64,000 nt of DNA, taken from contig DATKAJ010000116.1 of assembly GCA_035498175.1 (NCBI GenBank), positions 14,118 to 78,117 on the forward strand. The letters run 5' to 3'. Shown in pieces: positions 27,447-36,081 of this stretch. Source of the DNA: JALORV01 sp035498175. GTDB lineage: Bacteria; Pseudomonadota; Gammaproteobacteria; Burkholderiales; Burkholderiaceae_F. Below the pieces are notes generated by a model. That model did not search any database, had not been told where the DNA came from, and was given only the letters and a program-made list of their open reading frames with translations. Made by a program: the position numbers and the translations under genes. The stretch's first letter is position 1. Every line of letters begins with the position of its first letter.

Positions 27447-28879
27447 CGCACCGAGGTGACCACGGTCGCCACCGCAGCCGTCAGCTGCTTCGCATACGCA
27501 ATGTGCAGGAACTCGTTCGGACCATGCGCGTTCGAGTGCGGTCCGAGCACGCCCGTGATCAGGAACTGCGCCTGCGGAAAGCGCTCGCCGAGCATGTTCA
27601 TGAACGGGATCGTGCCGCCCTCGCCGATCCACGCCGCGTCCTTGCCGTAGACCTGGCGCGATGCATCGTCGAGCGCCTGCCTCAGCCACGGCGCCGTCGG
27701 CGGTGCGTTCCAGCCGATCGCGCCCCAGTCCGCCTCGAAGGTGACGCGCGCGTCGTACGGCGGATCACGCGTCAACGCCTTGCGCAGCGCCTGCGTCGCC
27801 CGTTCGCCGTCGACCGTCGGCGGGATGCGCATGCTGAGCTTGAGCGTCGTCTTCGGCCGCAGGACATTGCCGGCCGAATCGATCGAAGGGAATCCCGCTG
27901 CGCCGGTGACGGCGAGCGCCGGGCGCCATGTGCGGTTCAGGATGCCCTCGACCGGATCGGTCGTCACCGGCATCGCGTGCGCGCGACCGGAGCCGTGATC
28001 GCAGCTGACCCACGGGAATTCAGTCCACACCGTGTCACCGAGGATCACTCCCGCGTCGCGCGCCTGCTGCACGCGCTCCGCCGGAATGTCGGCGTGCAGT
28101 TCGGGAAGCAGCACGCGGCCGTTGGCGGGATCGTCGAGCCGGTTCAGCAACTGCCGCGCGATGCGGAACGACGACGGCACGATGCCGCTCGCGTGCCCCG
28201 AATGCACACCCTCGGAAAGGATCTCGACGGTGAGCGTGCCGCCGACCAGCCCGCGCAGCGAGGTTGTCACCCACAACTGCTCATAGTTGCGGCAGCCCGA
28301 ATCGAGTCCCACCACCAGCTGCACGTCGCCGAAGCGAGGCGTCAGCAGTTCGAGATACGCGGGCAGATCGGGGCTGCCGCTTTCCTCGCAGGTCTCGATG
28401 ATGCCGACGCAGCGCGGCCTTGCAGCACCCTGCGCATCGATCGCCGCGATCGTCGTGAGCGCGGCATAGATCGCGTAGCCGTCGTCGGCGCTGCCGCGAC
28501 CATACAGGCGACCATCCCCGATCACCGGCTTCCAGGGACCGAGGTCCTCGCGCCAACCGACCATCTCGGGCTGCTTGTCGAGGTGACCATAGAACAGCAC
28601 CGTGCGGTCGTTGCCGCGCCCTCCGGTCGCCGGCACATCAAACAAAAGGCAGGGGGTGCGCCCATCGATCGCAACGATCTCGATCGTGATGCCGGCGATG
28701 TTCTGCGCGCGGCACCAAGCTTCGGCGTCCCTGACGACCGAGGCGAGGTAACCATGCGCCGCCCAGCTGGCATCGAACGCGGGCGACTTGGCCGGAACGC
28801 GGACGTAGTCGACCAGCCGAGGCACCAGATCGTCATCCCACTTGCGCGAGACGAAGTGACGCAGGTCGGCGAGATTCAT
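27443..28879 (-). CDS. M20 family metallopeptidase (dipeptidase/deacylase)
   Basis: The 478-residue di-zinc enzyme has the ligands and catalytic residues expected of the M20 clan. These are His and Asp in FYGHLDKQPE, the bridging Asp in GRGSADDGYA, the Glu pair in IETCEESGS, the Asp in VGLDSG, and the distal His in GPHSNAHGPNEFLHI. A lid/dimerisation domain occupies the middle. Such enzymes cleave dipeptides or N-acyl amino acids in the cytoplasm; there is no signal peptide. The exact substrate is unknown. Confidence 0.92.
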   Translation of the reverse strand: MNLADLRHFVSRKWDDDLVPRLVDYVRVPAKSPAFDASWAAHGYLASVVRDAEAWCRAQNIAGITIEIVAIDGRTPCLLFDVPATGGRGNDRTVLFYGHLDKQPEMVGWREDLGPWKPVIGDGRLYGRGSADDGYAIYAALTTIAAIDAQGAARPRCVGIIETCEESGSPDLPAYLELLTPRFGDVQLVVGLDSGCRNYEQLWVTTSLRGLVGGTLTVEILSEGVHSGHASGIVPSSFRIARQLLNRLDDPANGRVLLPELHADIPAERVQQARDAGVILGDTVWTEFPWVSCDHGSGRAHAMPVTTDPVEGILNRTWRPALAVTGAAGFPSIDSAGNVLRPKTTLKLSMRIPPTVDGERATQALRKALTRDPPYDARVTFEADWGAIGWNAPPTAPWLRQALDDASRQVYGKDAAWIGEGGTIPFMNMLGERFPQAQFLITGVLGPHSNAHGPNEFLHIAYAKQLTAAVATVVTSVR

Positions 28880-28928
28880 TGCGGCTCCTGAGGTGCGACG
28901 TGGAGGAGGCGTCAGTTTATCGAGGCCT

Positions 28929-28959
28929 AAAAGCGAAGACGGCCGCCGCAGCGGCCGTC
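28929..28959 (-). terminator. Intrinsic terminator after the multihaem cytochrome operon
   Basis: On the minus strand, 26 bp past the octahaem stop, a perfect 9-bp stem (GACGGCCGC / GCGGCCGTC, 4-nt loop) is followed by TTCGCTTTT. It should end the operon before the M20 gene. Confidence 0.7.
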
Positions 28960-28984
28960 AGCTCACGCGAGCCCGTGATCGGCG

Positions 28985-30394
28985 CTACTTCTTTGCCGAT
29001 TTCGCCTCGCCGCTGGACGGGGCGGCAGCCTTCGTGGCGCCGGCGGGCGGTGTCCACTCGACGTTGAGGTTGATCGCCGGCCATTCGCGCCCATGGCACG
29101 CCGGATTGGCGCAGAAGTTTCCGCCCTCGCGTCCGAACTCGAGCTTGCCATGGCACATCGCGCACGAGTCGTCGAGGCTAAGACGGTGCTCGCGCATCCA
29201 GTTCGGTGCGCTGTGACTCTCGGGCGGGGTGACACCTTCGACGATCGTCGAGGCCACGCTGCCCTTGCCGCTTTCGAGCTTCGCCTGTGGCAGGTTGTGG
29301 CACAGCGTGCACTGCAGGCGGATCGCCTCGCCCTTCTCGTTGAAGTGCTTGCCGTCGTGGCAGCGGAAGCACCCGGACGAATCGGCGTGCTGGGCGTGAT
29401 TCGGAAATGTCTTCCACGAAAAGCCCTTCGCCTCGAAGGTCGCGTTGACGAGGATGGCCTTCATTTCCTTCTGGAACTGCAGGTCCTTGTCCCTCATCTT
29501 GGCGTCGACCGGATGCTGGGCTGCGTTGTCGGCGATCAGCTTGTCGATCGCCGCCGTGCGCTCGGCCAGCGGGCCGGAGATCTTGTACGCGGCATCGACC
29601 AGCGACATCGCGCGCGCCTTCACCGCGGGCAGGTCGCGGCTGATACGGTCCGCCGCGATCGCTGCATCCACGGCGTAGGCCGGATTCGGGAATGGATGGC
29701 CGACGGAGTTGTGGCAGTTGTAACACTCCATGCGGCGCGGCTCGAGCTTCGCAATCTCCGCGGAGGACAGCCTCGACTCGGCGTCGAGATACACCGCCTT
29801 GCTGCCATCGCGCCGGATCACCTGGATCCAGGGAATCGACTCACCCTGCACGTCCGGGCTCTTGAACTCGACATCGTTGGCGATGTGCCAGTGGATGCCG
29901 GTGACCTTCCACGGGATCGCGCGCTCGACGTCGGCCGTCGTGTGCAGCAGCAGGCGGTACTCGACCTCGCTGCTCTTCGGGTCGGTGCCATAGCGCTTGT
30001 TGACGGCCACGCTGTCGTGGTGCTCGGTCTGCGGCCAGTGGCAGCTCTCGCAGGCCTCGCGCGCCGGCCGCAGGCCGGAGGCGTGGATCGGCCGCTCGTA
30101 GCCGACGATCATGCCCCACAGCTCCTTGATGTGCTCCGGCTTCATCGCGATCAGCTTCAGCGTCGAGTTGCGGCCCATGTGGCACTCGACGCAATGAACG
30201 CGGGCGTGCGCGCTGTCGTTGTGGGCGCGGCTCTCCTCGGGATGCACCGAATGGCACATCACCGCGCAGAACTCGTCGCTGTTCGTGTACTCCCAGCCGG
30301 CGATGCCAGCGGCGCCGACCAGCGCGAGTCCGATGCCGACCGCCACCAGCGTGCCGATCGCGCCGAACATGGACTTGCGTCCAAAGTGCTTCAT
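28985..30394 (-). CDS. NapC/NirT-type membrane-anchored multihaem cytochrome c (8 haem motifs)
   Basis: The 469-residue protein has an N-terminal membrane anchor (residues ~11-33) and then a NapC/NirT-like domain. Six canonical CxxCH motifs are present (CVECH, CESCH, CYNCH, CFRCH, CTLCH, CAMCH). Two more are expanded: CAVMCH (CX3CH) just after the anchor, where the first NapC haem sits, and CANPACH (CX4CH) near the C-terminus. NapC-type proteins pass electrons from membrane quinol to periplasmic partners. The C-terminal half extends well beyond NapC (~200 residues), with extra haems and a Lys/Ala-rich tail. It is the last gene of an operon with a cytochrome b and an 11-haem cytochrome. Confidence 0.9.
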   Translation of the reverse strand: MKHFGRKSMFGAIGTLVAVGIGLALVGAAGIAGWEYTNSDEFCAVMCHSVHPEESRAHNDSAHARVHCVECHMGRNSTLKLIAMKPEHIKELWGMIVGYERPIHASGLRPAREACESCHWPQTEHHDSVAVNKRYGTDPKSSEVEYRLLLHTTADVERAIPWKVTGIHWHIANDVEFKSPDVQGESIPWIQVIRRDGSKAVYLDAESRLSSAEIAKLEPRRMECYNCHNSVGHPFPNPAYAVDAAIAADRISRDLPAVKARAMSLVDAAYKISGPLAERTAAIDKLIADNAAQHPVDAKMRDKDLQFQKEMKAILVNATFEAKGFSWKTFPNHAQHADSSGCFRCHDGKHFNEKGEAIRLQCTLCHNLPQAKLESGKGSVASTIVEGVTPPESHSAPNWMREHRLSLDDSCAMCHGKLEFGREGGNFCANPACHGREWPAINLNVEWTPPAGATKAAAPSSGEAKSAKK

Positions 30395-30418
30395 CCGACT
30401 TCTCCCCGGTTATGCGAA

Positions 30419-30445
30419 GGGCTCCGAGCCTCAGGCTCGGAGCCC
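30419..30445 (-). promoter_or_regulatory. Intercistronic hairpin between cytochrome b and octahaem genes
   Basis: A perfect 13-bp inverted repeat (GGGCTCCGAGCCT / AGGCTCGGAGCCC, one-base centre) lies in the 77-bp gap. No U-tract follows on the minus strand, so it is more likely an RNA-stability or partial attenuation element than a full terminator. Confidence 0.5.
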
Positions 30446-30471
30446 GTTGTTCTTCTTGCCTGAATGCTACT

Positions 30472-31332
30472 TCAGACCACGGCGCTGTAGATGATGACCA
30501 GGATCGTGATCACGCCCAGTGCCAGTCCGAATGTGCCCAGCAGTTTGCTGAACAGGACGGTCTGCGACGTCGGTGCCGGCGCCTCGAGCGACTGCAGCCT
30601 GCCGGCGCCGACCAGGCGCTGATATTCGAGCGGACGCTCGTCCTTCAGCTCATGCTCGGGCAGCCGCCCGGTGAACGCCACGATGTCCATCGGAAACTTC
30701 TCGGGACGCAGGTGGCCGTTGAAGAAGTGGATCGTGAAGATGAAGCCGACTGCGAGCAGGGCTTCCTCGCCGTGGACGATGGTCGCCACGTTGAACACCC
30801 ACCCCGGGAGGAACTCGGAGAAGAAAGTCGGGAACCACAGCATGAACCCGGAGCCACCGATGATGAACATCCCCCAGAAGACGGCCCAGTAATCGAACTT
30901 CTCCCAGTAGGTGTAGCGGTCGAACTGCGGCCGCGGTCCCTTGCCGAAGAACCACTTGAACATCCCGACGATGTCCTGCCCGTCTTTCAGGTTCGGAACC
31001 AGCGAGTACGGTCCCCAGAAGTACGCGAGCCAGTCTTCTGCGAGGAACGCGCGCACGAAGACGCGCAACACGTGGCCGACGAAGACGATCGTCATGATGG
31101 TCGCGCACACGCGGTGAATCAGCGCGGCCCCCCTGAATCCGCCCATCAGCGCGACCAGCGTATGCGCCCAGTCGTGATCGGCGAACAGCAGCGGCGTGCC
31201 GGTGAGCGCGAGGCCGATGAAGGTCAGCATCACAAGCGCATGCGTCACCAGTTCGATCGGGGCAAAGCGCCGGTAGTAGCGGCCGGGCGCGGCAGCCATT
31301 GCATGCGCGGCGCTCATCGTGCTAGAGGACAT
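30472..31332 (-). CDS. Di-haem cytochrome b subunit (formate dehydrogenase gamma/PhsC-like)
   Basis: This is a 286-residue integral membrane protein with four to five helices and His residues positioned to bind b haems (ELVTHALVML, ALIHRV, FVGHVLRVF, TIVHGEEALL, FTIHFFNGH). It resembles the cytochrome b subunits that link quinone to periplasmic dehydrogenases or reductases such as FdnI and PhsC. The start is the ATG preceded by AAGGAG at good spacing; an upstream in-frame ATG overlaps the previous gene. It lies 13 bp after the 11-haem cytochrome gene and before the octahaem gene, so the three probably form one membrane complex or chain. Confidence 0.88.
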   Translation of the reverse strand: MSSSTMSAAHAMAAAPGRYYRRFAPIELVTHALVMLTFIGLALTGTPLLFADHDWAHTLVALMGGFRGAALIHRVCATIMTIVFVGHVLRVFVRAFLAEDWLAYFWGPYSLVPNLKDGQDIVGMFKWFFGKGPRPQFDRYTYWEKFDYWAVFWGMFIIGGSGFMLWFPTFFSEFLPGWVFNVATIVHGEEALLAVGFIFTIHFFNGHLRPEKFPMDIVAFTGRLPEHELKDERPLEYQRLVGAGRLQSLEAPAPTSQTVLFSKLLGTFGLALGVITILVIIYSAVV

Positions 31333-31345
31333 GGTGCGCTCCTTG

Positions 31346-32587
31346 TCAGTGGCTGCCACCGCCGCCGCGACGGCTGTCGACATCCTTCAGCGAGCGGATC
31401 AGCCACAGCAGCGTGTGGATGCCGAAGAACGTGAAGACGCCGGCGAGCAGCAGCTGCATGAATAGCCGCGTGTAGTACAGGATCGGATTGCCGGCACGGT
31501 CGTGCGGATTGCCGTGCGGCTCGTACGCGGCGAAGTTGGCGTTGGCGCCCGGGTGGCAGCTGCGGCACGTATTGACACGGTTCTCGGGCGACACCATCGA
31601 CTTCGGATTCGACGCCGGCAAAACTTCGTGCGCACCGTGGCAGCTGTTGCAGGTCGCGACTCGGGTGTACCCGAGCTTCGTGACCTGCCCGTGATACGTG
31701 TCGCGGTAACTGGTGATGAAGTCCTGATGGCAGTTGCCACACTCGTTGATGACGTCGACCTGCCATTGCGGCGAACCATGCGGCTGGATGCGGTGGGCGC
31801 TGTGGCAGTCGATGCAGGTCGGCGCAGCCGAATTGCCGGCCTGGCGCATCTGCCCGTGCTGGCTCGCGCTGAAGCGGCTGTAAACCTGCTGGTGGCAGCT
31901 GCCGCACATCTGCGCGATGTTGTCGCGGTTGACGCGGCTCGTCGCATCGCCCTTGCTGCGGATGCTGTGCGCGCCGTGGCAGCCGGTGCAGGTGGGCGCC
32001 TTCGCGGCGTCGGGGGTTCCGCCGTTCGTCTTGCGGCCGTGAATGCTGTCGTGATACTGCGCGACGATGTTGCCGCCCGGCAGCTTGGCCTTCTGGATCA
32101 CGGCCTCGTTGCCGTGGCAAGTGCCGCAGGTCGCCTCGCGCTTCGCAATGTTCGTGCGCGATGCCGGGTCGCTCGACTTCAGGATGTCGTGGCTGCCGTG
32201 GCAGTCGCTGCAAGTCGCAGCCACCATGTTGCCGCCGGCCCGTGCCTTCGCGTGCGCCGTCGACTGGTACGCCGTGACCGCGGCCTCGTGGCAGGCTCCG
32301 CAGTTTGCGGGCTTGAGCTTGGCTTCGTGCGGCAACTTGTCGGCCGAGACATCGCTGTGGCAGTCGGTGCACTTGAAGTTCATCTGTCCGTGCACCGAGG
32401 TGCCGAACTTCTTGGCGTCGACCGCGATCGACTTGCCGGCGTCGCTCTTCGCGCCGGGATCGCCGTGGCACATCAGACAGGTGTCGTTGGGTGCGGCATC
32501 GGCCGCCTCGACCGCCATCGACACCGTGAGCAGCACCGCGGCCATCGCCGCGATGACCAGGGGACGCAGACTGCTTGGGGCTTGCAT
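31346..32587 (-). CDS. Exported 11-haem cytochrome c with C-terminal membrane anchor
   Basis: The 413-residue protein has an N-terminal signal peptide (LVIAAMAAVLLTVSMAVEA). It carries eleven canonical CxxCH motifs: CLMCH, CTDCH, CGACH, CSDCH, CGTCH, CTGCH, CGSCH, CIDCH, CGNCH, CNSCH and CRSCH. Many recur in a pattern of CxxCH-GxH followed by a distal His (SVHG, TAHA, SIHG, SQHG, TYHG), giving a chain of bis-His haems. A hydrophobic helix near residues 376-398 anchors the C-terminus. The ATG giving a clean signal peptide is chosen. First gene of a three-gene operon with cytochrome b and a NapC-like octahaem protein; no catalytic subunit is encoded nearby. Confidence 0.9.
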   Translation of the reverse strand: MQAPSSLRPLVIAAMAAVLLTVSMAVEAADAAPNDTCLMCHGDPGAKSDAGKSIAVDAKKFGTSVHGQMNFKCTDCHSDVSADKLPHEAKLKPANCGACHEAAVTAYQSTAHAKARAGGNMVAATCSDCHGSHDILKSSDPASRTNIAKREATCGTCHGNEAVIQKAKLPGGNIVAQYHDSIHGRKTNGGTPDAAKAPTCTGCHGAHSIRSKGDATSRVNRDNIAQMCGSCHQQVYSRFSASQHGQMRQAGNSAAPTCIDCHSAHRIQPHGSPQWQVDVINECGNCHQDFITSYRDTYHGQVTKLGYTRVATCNSCHGAHEVLPASNPKSMVSPENRVNTCRSCHPGANANFAAYEPHGNPHDRAGNPILYYTRLFMQLLLAGVFTFFGIHTLLWLIRSLKDVDSRRGGGGSH

Positions 32588-32833
32588 GTTCAACTCCGCG
32601 CGTGGGGATGCGCGCTGTTCACAGCCTGCGCAGTGTTGCACCCGCTCCGCGGTGTCCGGTTGACCCGTATCAATCGGCCCCGGCGGCTCGCCGACAAAAC
32701 GTTGCGTCGACACCGAAGCGGTCAAAACCCGCCAGCGTCCGCTCGCAACACGACAGCCGCCACGGGTTTTCTGCGAGACTCACGGCGTTGCCGTCAGGAC
32801 GAGAGCGACCGCAACGCCAAACGAGGAGACATC

Positions 32834-33337
32834 ATGCGCAAGATCAAACTGCACGCAGCCGCTGCGCTGCTGGCCGCCGCGGCGGCCGCCGCGACTGGCG
32901 CCGAGCCGGCCACGTATTCGGTGAAGTTGCTGACACCCGAGGCTGCGACCAAGGCGGCGCGCGCGGCGCTCGAGGACTGCCGCAAGCGCGGCTACCAGGT
33001 CACCGTCGCGGTGGTTGACCGTTCCGGTGTCGCGCAGGCCGTCATGCGCGACCGTTTTGCGGGTCCGCACACGGTGCAGACGGCGATCAACAAGGGTTAC
33101 AGCGCGGTGAGCTTCCGCACCGATACGCTCGAACTGGCCGCAGCGACGCAGGCCGGCAGCGCGAGTTCCGGCATCCGCCAGATTCCGAACGTCGTGGCCG
33201 TCGGCGGTGGCGTCAACATCGCTGCTGGCGGAGCAACGTTCGGCGCGATCGGCGTCTCCGGGGCGCCGACCGGCGTGCTCGATGATGCGTGCGCCAAGGC
33301 CGGCATCGCGGCGATCCGCGACGAACTCGAGTTCTAG
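32834..33337 (+). CDS. Exported GlcG/HbpS-like haem-binding family protein (DUF336)
   Basis: This 167-residue protein has a signal peptide (Ala-rich, cleaved about TGAEP) and a single HbpS/GlcG domain. Blocks include LTPEAATKAARAALEDCRKRG, VAVVDRSGVAQAVMRDRFAG and the C-terminal GGGVNIAAGGATFGAIGVSGAP. HbpS of Streptomyces binds haem and stabilises iron; GlcG lies with glycolate genes elsewhere. A GAGGAG ribosome-binding site sits 6 bp before the ATG. It is divergent from the multihaem operon, so a role in periplasmic haem handling is conceivable, but no ligand can be shown from sequence. Confidence 0.88.
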   Translation: MRKIKLHAAAALLAAAAAAATGAEPATYSVKLLTPEAATKAARAALEDCRKRGYQVTVAVVDRSGVAQAVMRDRFAGPHTVQTAINKGYSAVSFRTDTLELAAATQAGSASSGIRQIPNVVAVGGGVNIAAGGATFGAIGVSGAPTGVLDDACAKAGIAAIRDELEF

Positions 33338-33365
33338 ATCTGCACAACCGGTCACGAAGCGCCCG

Positions 33366-33770
33366 ATGTCGACCCGAACCGCATCGTGCTCATGCGGCCA
33401 ACTGCGCATCCTGGTGCACAGCGAGCCGCGGGGTGTCGGACTCTGTCATTGCCTCGCGTGCCAGCAACGAACCGGCAGCGTGTTCGCCGCGCTGGCCGGT
33501 TTCGCCGCGCCCTACCAGGTCTTCGGCGCGGCCACCGAGTACACGCGCGTCGGCGACCAGGGCGCGCGCTTCACCTTTCGCTTCTGTCCGATCTGCGGAA
33601 CTACCCTCTTCCATACGGAAGAGGGCCGGGAGGATTCGGTAAGCGTCGCGGTCGGTGCCTTCGCGGACCCAGCGTTTCCTGCGCCGCAGGTATCCGTCTA
33701 CGACAGCCGAAGGCATCTGTGGGTCGCGCTGCCTCCCGGCGTGCAGCGTTTCGACAGGGATCCACCCTAG
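33366..33770 (+). CDS. GFA (CENP-V/GFA) family zinc-binding protein
   Basis: The 134-residue protein has the zinc-binding pattern of the glutathione-dependent formaldehyde-activating family: SCSCGQL near the start, LCHCLACQQRTGS with the structural C-x-C-x-x-C site, and FCPICGTTLFH in the second half. Members bind zinc and may add glutathione to aldehydes, but most are uncharacterised. It starts 28 bp after the preceding gene. There is no signal peptide, so it is cytoplasmic. Confidence 0.9.
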   Translation: MSTRTASCSCGQLRILVHSEPRGVGLCHCLACQQRTGSVFAALAGFAAPYQVFGAATEYTRVGDQGARFTFRFCPICGTTLFHTEEGREDSVSVAVGAFADPAFPAPQVSVYDSRRHLWVALPPGVQRFDRDPP

Positions 33771-33883
33771 CCGGCGAACCGCTGCGCGGCGCGCCGCGAA
33801 TATTCGGCACCGCGTCGTGATCATTTGCCGTAGCCGCCATGGCCCGCGTTGGCGTCTGATGACGCCAGAGCCGGGAGATCGCC

Positions 33884-35005
33884 ATGCGCGGGATATTCAT
33901 CAGCTATCGCCGGGAAGACGCCGAGGGCCAGGCAGGCCGCCTGTTCGACGACCTGTGCGCCCACTTTGGCCACGACGCGGTGTTCATGGACGTCGCCGGC
34001 ATCAGGAAGGGCGTCGACTTTCGCCGCATCATCCAGGAGCACGTGACCTCGTGCGGCGTGCTGCTCGTCATCGTCGGTAGAGGGTGGTTGAGCGCAACCG
34101 ACAGTGCGGGCAAGCGACGGCTGGAAGATCCCAACGATTTTGTTCGGCTCGAAACCGCGGCCGCGCTTTCGCGCGACATCCCCGTCGTACCGGTCCTGGT
34201 ACACGGAGCGACGATGCCGCGGGAGCAGGATCTTCCCGCGGTTCTGCGGGACCTCGCGTTCCGCAATGGTGCCGAACTGACACACGCTCGCTGGGACTCG
34301 GACGTGAAAGCGCTGATTGACGACCTGAAACCGTATCTCGGATCCTCGGTGCGGGTCGTGCCGGCCGGTCAATCGAGCATCGACGAAACGCAGACACCGG
34401 CGCGCGCCGAGCCACCGCGGCGTCGGAGCTCGGTCCTCGTCATCGGCGCAGCGCTCGGCATCGCCGCAATCGCGGGCAGCGCCTGGATGCACAGCAAGCC
34501 GATCGTGCAGACGAATCGCGGCGTGCAGGACAGTTCCGCGCCAGCGATCGCCAGGCCGCCGGACGTCGCAACACAGCCCGTGCGAGACAACCCGACGATC
34601 GCATCGGCGCCGACTGCCCCTGTGATGCCGATTGCCCCGGTGGTGCCGAAGCCCGCAGACGATCCCGTGAAGATCGCGCAGGCGACTGCCGAGGCCGACG
34701 CCGCCAAGGCTGCCGCGGCTCGCGCGGCCGCAGCGCGTGCCGCCGCCGCGAGGAGGGACGCCGAGGAGCAGCGTCGTCGCGACGACGCCGTGCGCGCGGC
34801 GCGAGCCGAGGAACAGCAACGACGCGACGAGGCCGAGCGCACGGCGCGAGCCGAGGAACGACGCAAGCACGACGAGGAAACGCGGCGCCTCGCGCAGGAG
34901 CAGGCCGAAAAGGAGCGGGCCGCTGCCGAGCAGGCCGCCGCAGCGAAGGTATTCACCGAATTCGCGGCCGCGGTGATCGGCAGCCGCGCTGCCAACCGTC
35001 GCTGA
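33884..35005 (+). CDS. TIR-domain protein with one membrane helix and TolA-like coiled coil
   Basis: The protein has 373 residues. Residues 1-150 form a bacterial TIR domain: FISYRREDAEGQAGRLFDDL (start shown), VFMDVAGIRKGVDF, VLLVIVGRGWL and a Glu in NDFVRLETAAAL at the position where TIR NADases carry their catalytic Glu. Residues ~183-203 (VLVIGAALGIAAIAGSAW) are a membrane helix. A Pro/Ala linker follows. Residues ~265-350 form a long coiled coil of Ala, Arg and Glu repeats like TolA domain II. TIR domains hydrolyse NAD+ or build signalling assemblies. No partner such as ThsA, a sirtuin or a STAND ATPase is nearby. Function unknown. Confidence 0.85.
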   Translation: MRGIFISYRREDAEGQAGRLFDDLCAHFGHDAVFMDVAGIRKGVDFRRIIQEHVTSCGVLLVIVGRGWLSATDSAGKRRLEDPNDFVRLETAAALSRDIPVVPVLVHGATMPREQDLPAVLRDLAFRNGAELTHARWDSDVKALIDDLKPYLGSSVRVVPAGQSSIDETQTPARAEPPRRRSSVLVIGAALGIAAIAGSAWMHSKPIVQTNRGVQDSSAPAIARPPDVATQPVRDNPTIASAPTAPVMPIAPVVPKPADDPVKIAQATAEADAAKAAAARAAAARAAAARRDAEEQRRRDDAVRAARAEEQQRRDEAERTARAEERRKHDEETRRLAQEQAEKERAAAEQAAAAKVFTEFAAAVIGSRAANRR

Positions 35006-35048
35006 GGCCTCGCGCCGCAGTTTCGTGCCCGGGCCGGACGCGACGGTG

Positions 35049-35633
35049 CTACTGCCGCGAAGGATCGAAGCTGGCCCCAGCTCGCCTGCGCCGCCACCGG
35101 TAGAACAGCGCGTACAGCGCGGCCAGCGCAATTCCCGCGAGCACGATCGCGGCCTCGTACCGCGCGAGATCGCCCAGCATCGCTTCGATCGCATGGCCGA
35201 AGATCCAGCCCGCGCCGGCAACCAGCGGCGCCCACAAGAGCGCACCGAGCGCATTGAACAGCGCGAAGCGCACGGCGCTGATCGGCGAGGTGCCGATCAG
35301 GATCGGACCCGCGATGCGCAGGCCATAGGCGAAGCGCACGCCGACGATGAGCCAGGCGTCGAACCGCAGCATCAGTTCGTGCACCCGCGTGGCCTGGCCG
35401 GCCACCGACGGCAGGCGCTCCAGCACTCGCCTGCCATGAAACCGGCCGAGCCAGTAGAAGAACTGGTCACCCGCAAAGCCCATCAGCGCAGCGATGCCGA
35501 CGACCCAGCCGAACTCGAGATGTCCGCGACTGGCGGCAAACCCGGCGAGCGCGAGGATGGTCTCGCCTTCGAAAAAGCAGCCCAGTGCAACGGCCCAGTA
35601 GCCGTATGCCGCGATCAGCGCGCCGACGTCCAT
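35049..35633 (-). CDS. DedA family inner-membrane protein
   Basis: The 194-residue membrane protein belongs to the DedA/VTT family. Seen features are GCFFEGETILALAGFAA with the conserved acidic residues early on, GDQFFYWLGRFHG, and the RFAYGLRIAGPILIGTS re-entrant segment. DedA proteins are linked to undecaprenyl-phosphate or phospholipid flipping and to membrane energy homeostasis; some confer peptide resistance. It stands alone with a basic C-terminal tail. Confidence 0.92.
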   Translation of the reverse strand: MDVGALIAAYGYWAVALGCFFEGETILALAGFAASRGHLEFGWVVGIAALMGFAGDQFFYWLGRFHGRRVLERLPSVAGQATRVHELMLRFDAWLIVGVRFAYGLRIAGPILIGTSPISAVRFALFNALGALLWAPLVAGAGWIFGHAIEAMLGDLARYEAAIVLAGIALAALYALFYRWRRRRAGASFDPSRQ

Positions 35634-35712
35634 GCCTCAGGATTTGATCATGAAACCGGGGCAGCACCGCGCGCGGCGCCTGCGCGGTCGGCCTTGGCCG
35701 TGCGCCCGGCGG

Positions 35713-36081
35713 TCAGCCGGCGCGAGGCTGGAACAGCTCGATCGGATTACCCGAAGGGTCCTCGACGAGAACCTGCTGTCCGCCCGGACCCTCGACCGGA
35801 TCGCTGCGGAAGCACGCGCCCGTCGCGCGCAATGCCTCCATTGCCGCCGAAAGGTCCGGCACCTCGACGACGACACGGTTCCAGCCGCCCGGCGACGGAG
35901 TCGAGCCGTCGGCAAGCTGCCTGGACGCGGACGTTCCGGGACCGCTCAGCCAGAGCTGCAGGTCACCTTTCTCGAGGATCGCGAACGGCGGTCCCCACCG
36001 CTCCTTCTGGGAGAATCCGAGTGCCGCATAGAACGGCAAGGCGACATCGACATCTTTCACGAGGTAGCGCACCGTGGCCAT
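35713..36081 (-). CDS. VOC-superfamily protein (glyoxalase/bleomycin-resistance-like)
   Basis: The 122-residue single-domain protein has beta-alpha-beta-beta-beta repeats typical of the vicinal oxygen chelate fold (VRYLVKDVDVALPFYAALGF and the closing VLVEDPSGNPIELFQP). It could be a binding/resistance protein or a small lyase or dioxygenase; metal ligands are not clear. The ATG giving MATVRYLV is used, with GGGGAA upstream; a longer frame is open but unlike the family. Confidence 0.87.
   Translation of the reverse strand: MATVRYLVKDVDVALPFYAALGFSQKERWGPPFAILEKGDLQLWLSGPGTSASRQLADGSTPSPGGWNRVVVEVPDLSAAMEALRATGACFRSDPVEGPGGQQVLVEDPSGNPIELFQPRAG

Noticed and set aside
33884..35005. A complete anti-phage TIR system (Thoeris-like)
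   Set aside because: No ThsA or other effector gene adjacent; neighbours are DedA and GFA genes.
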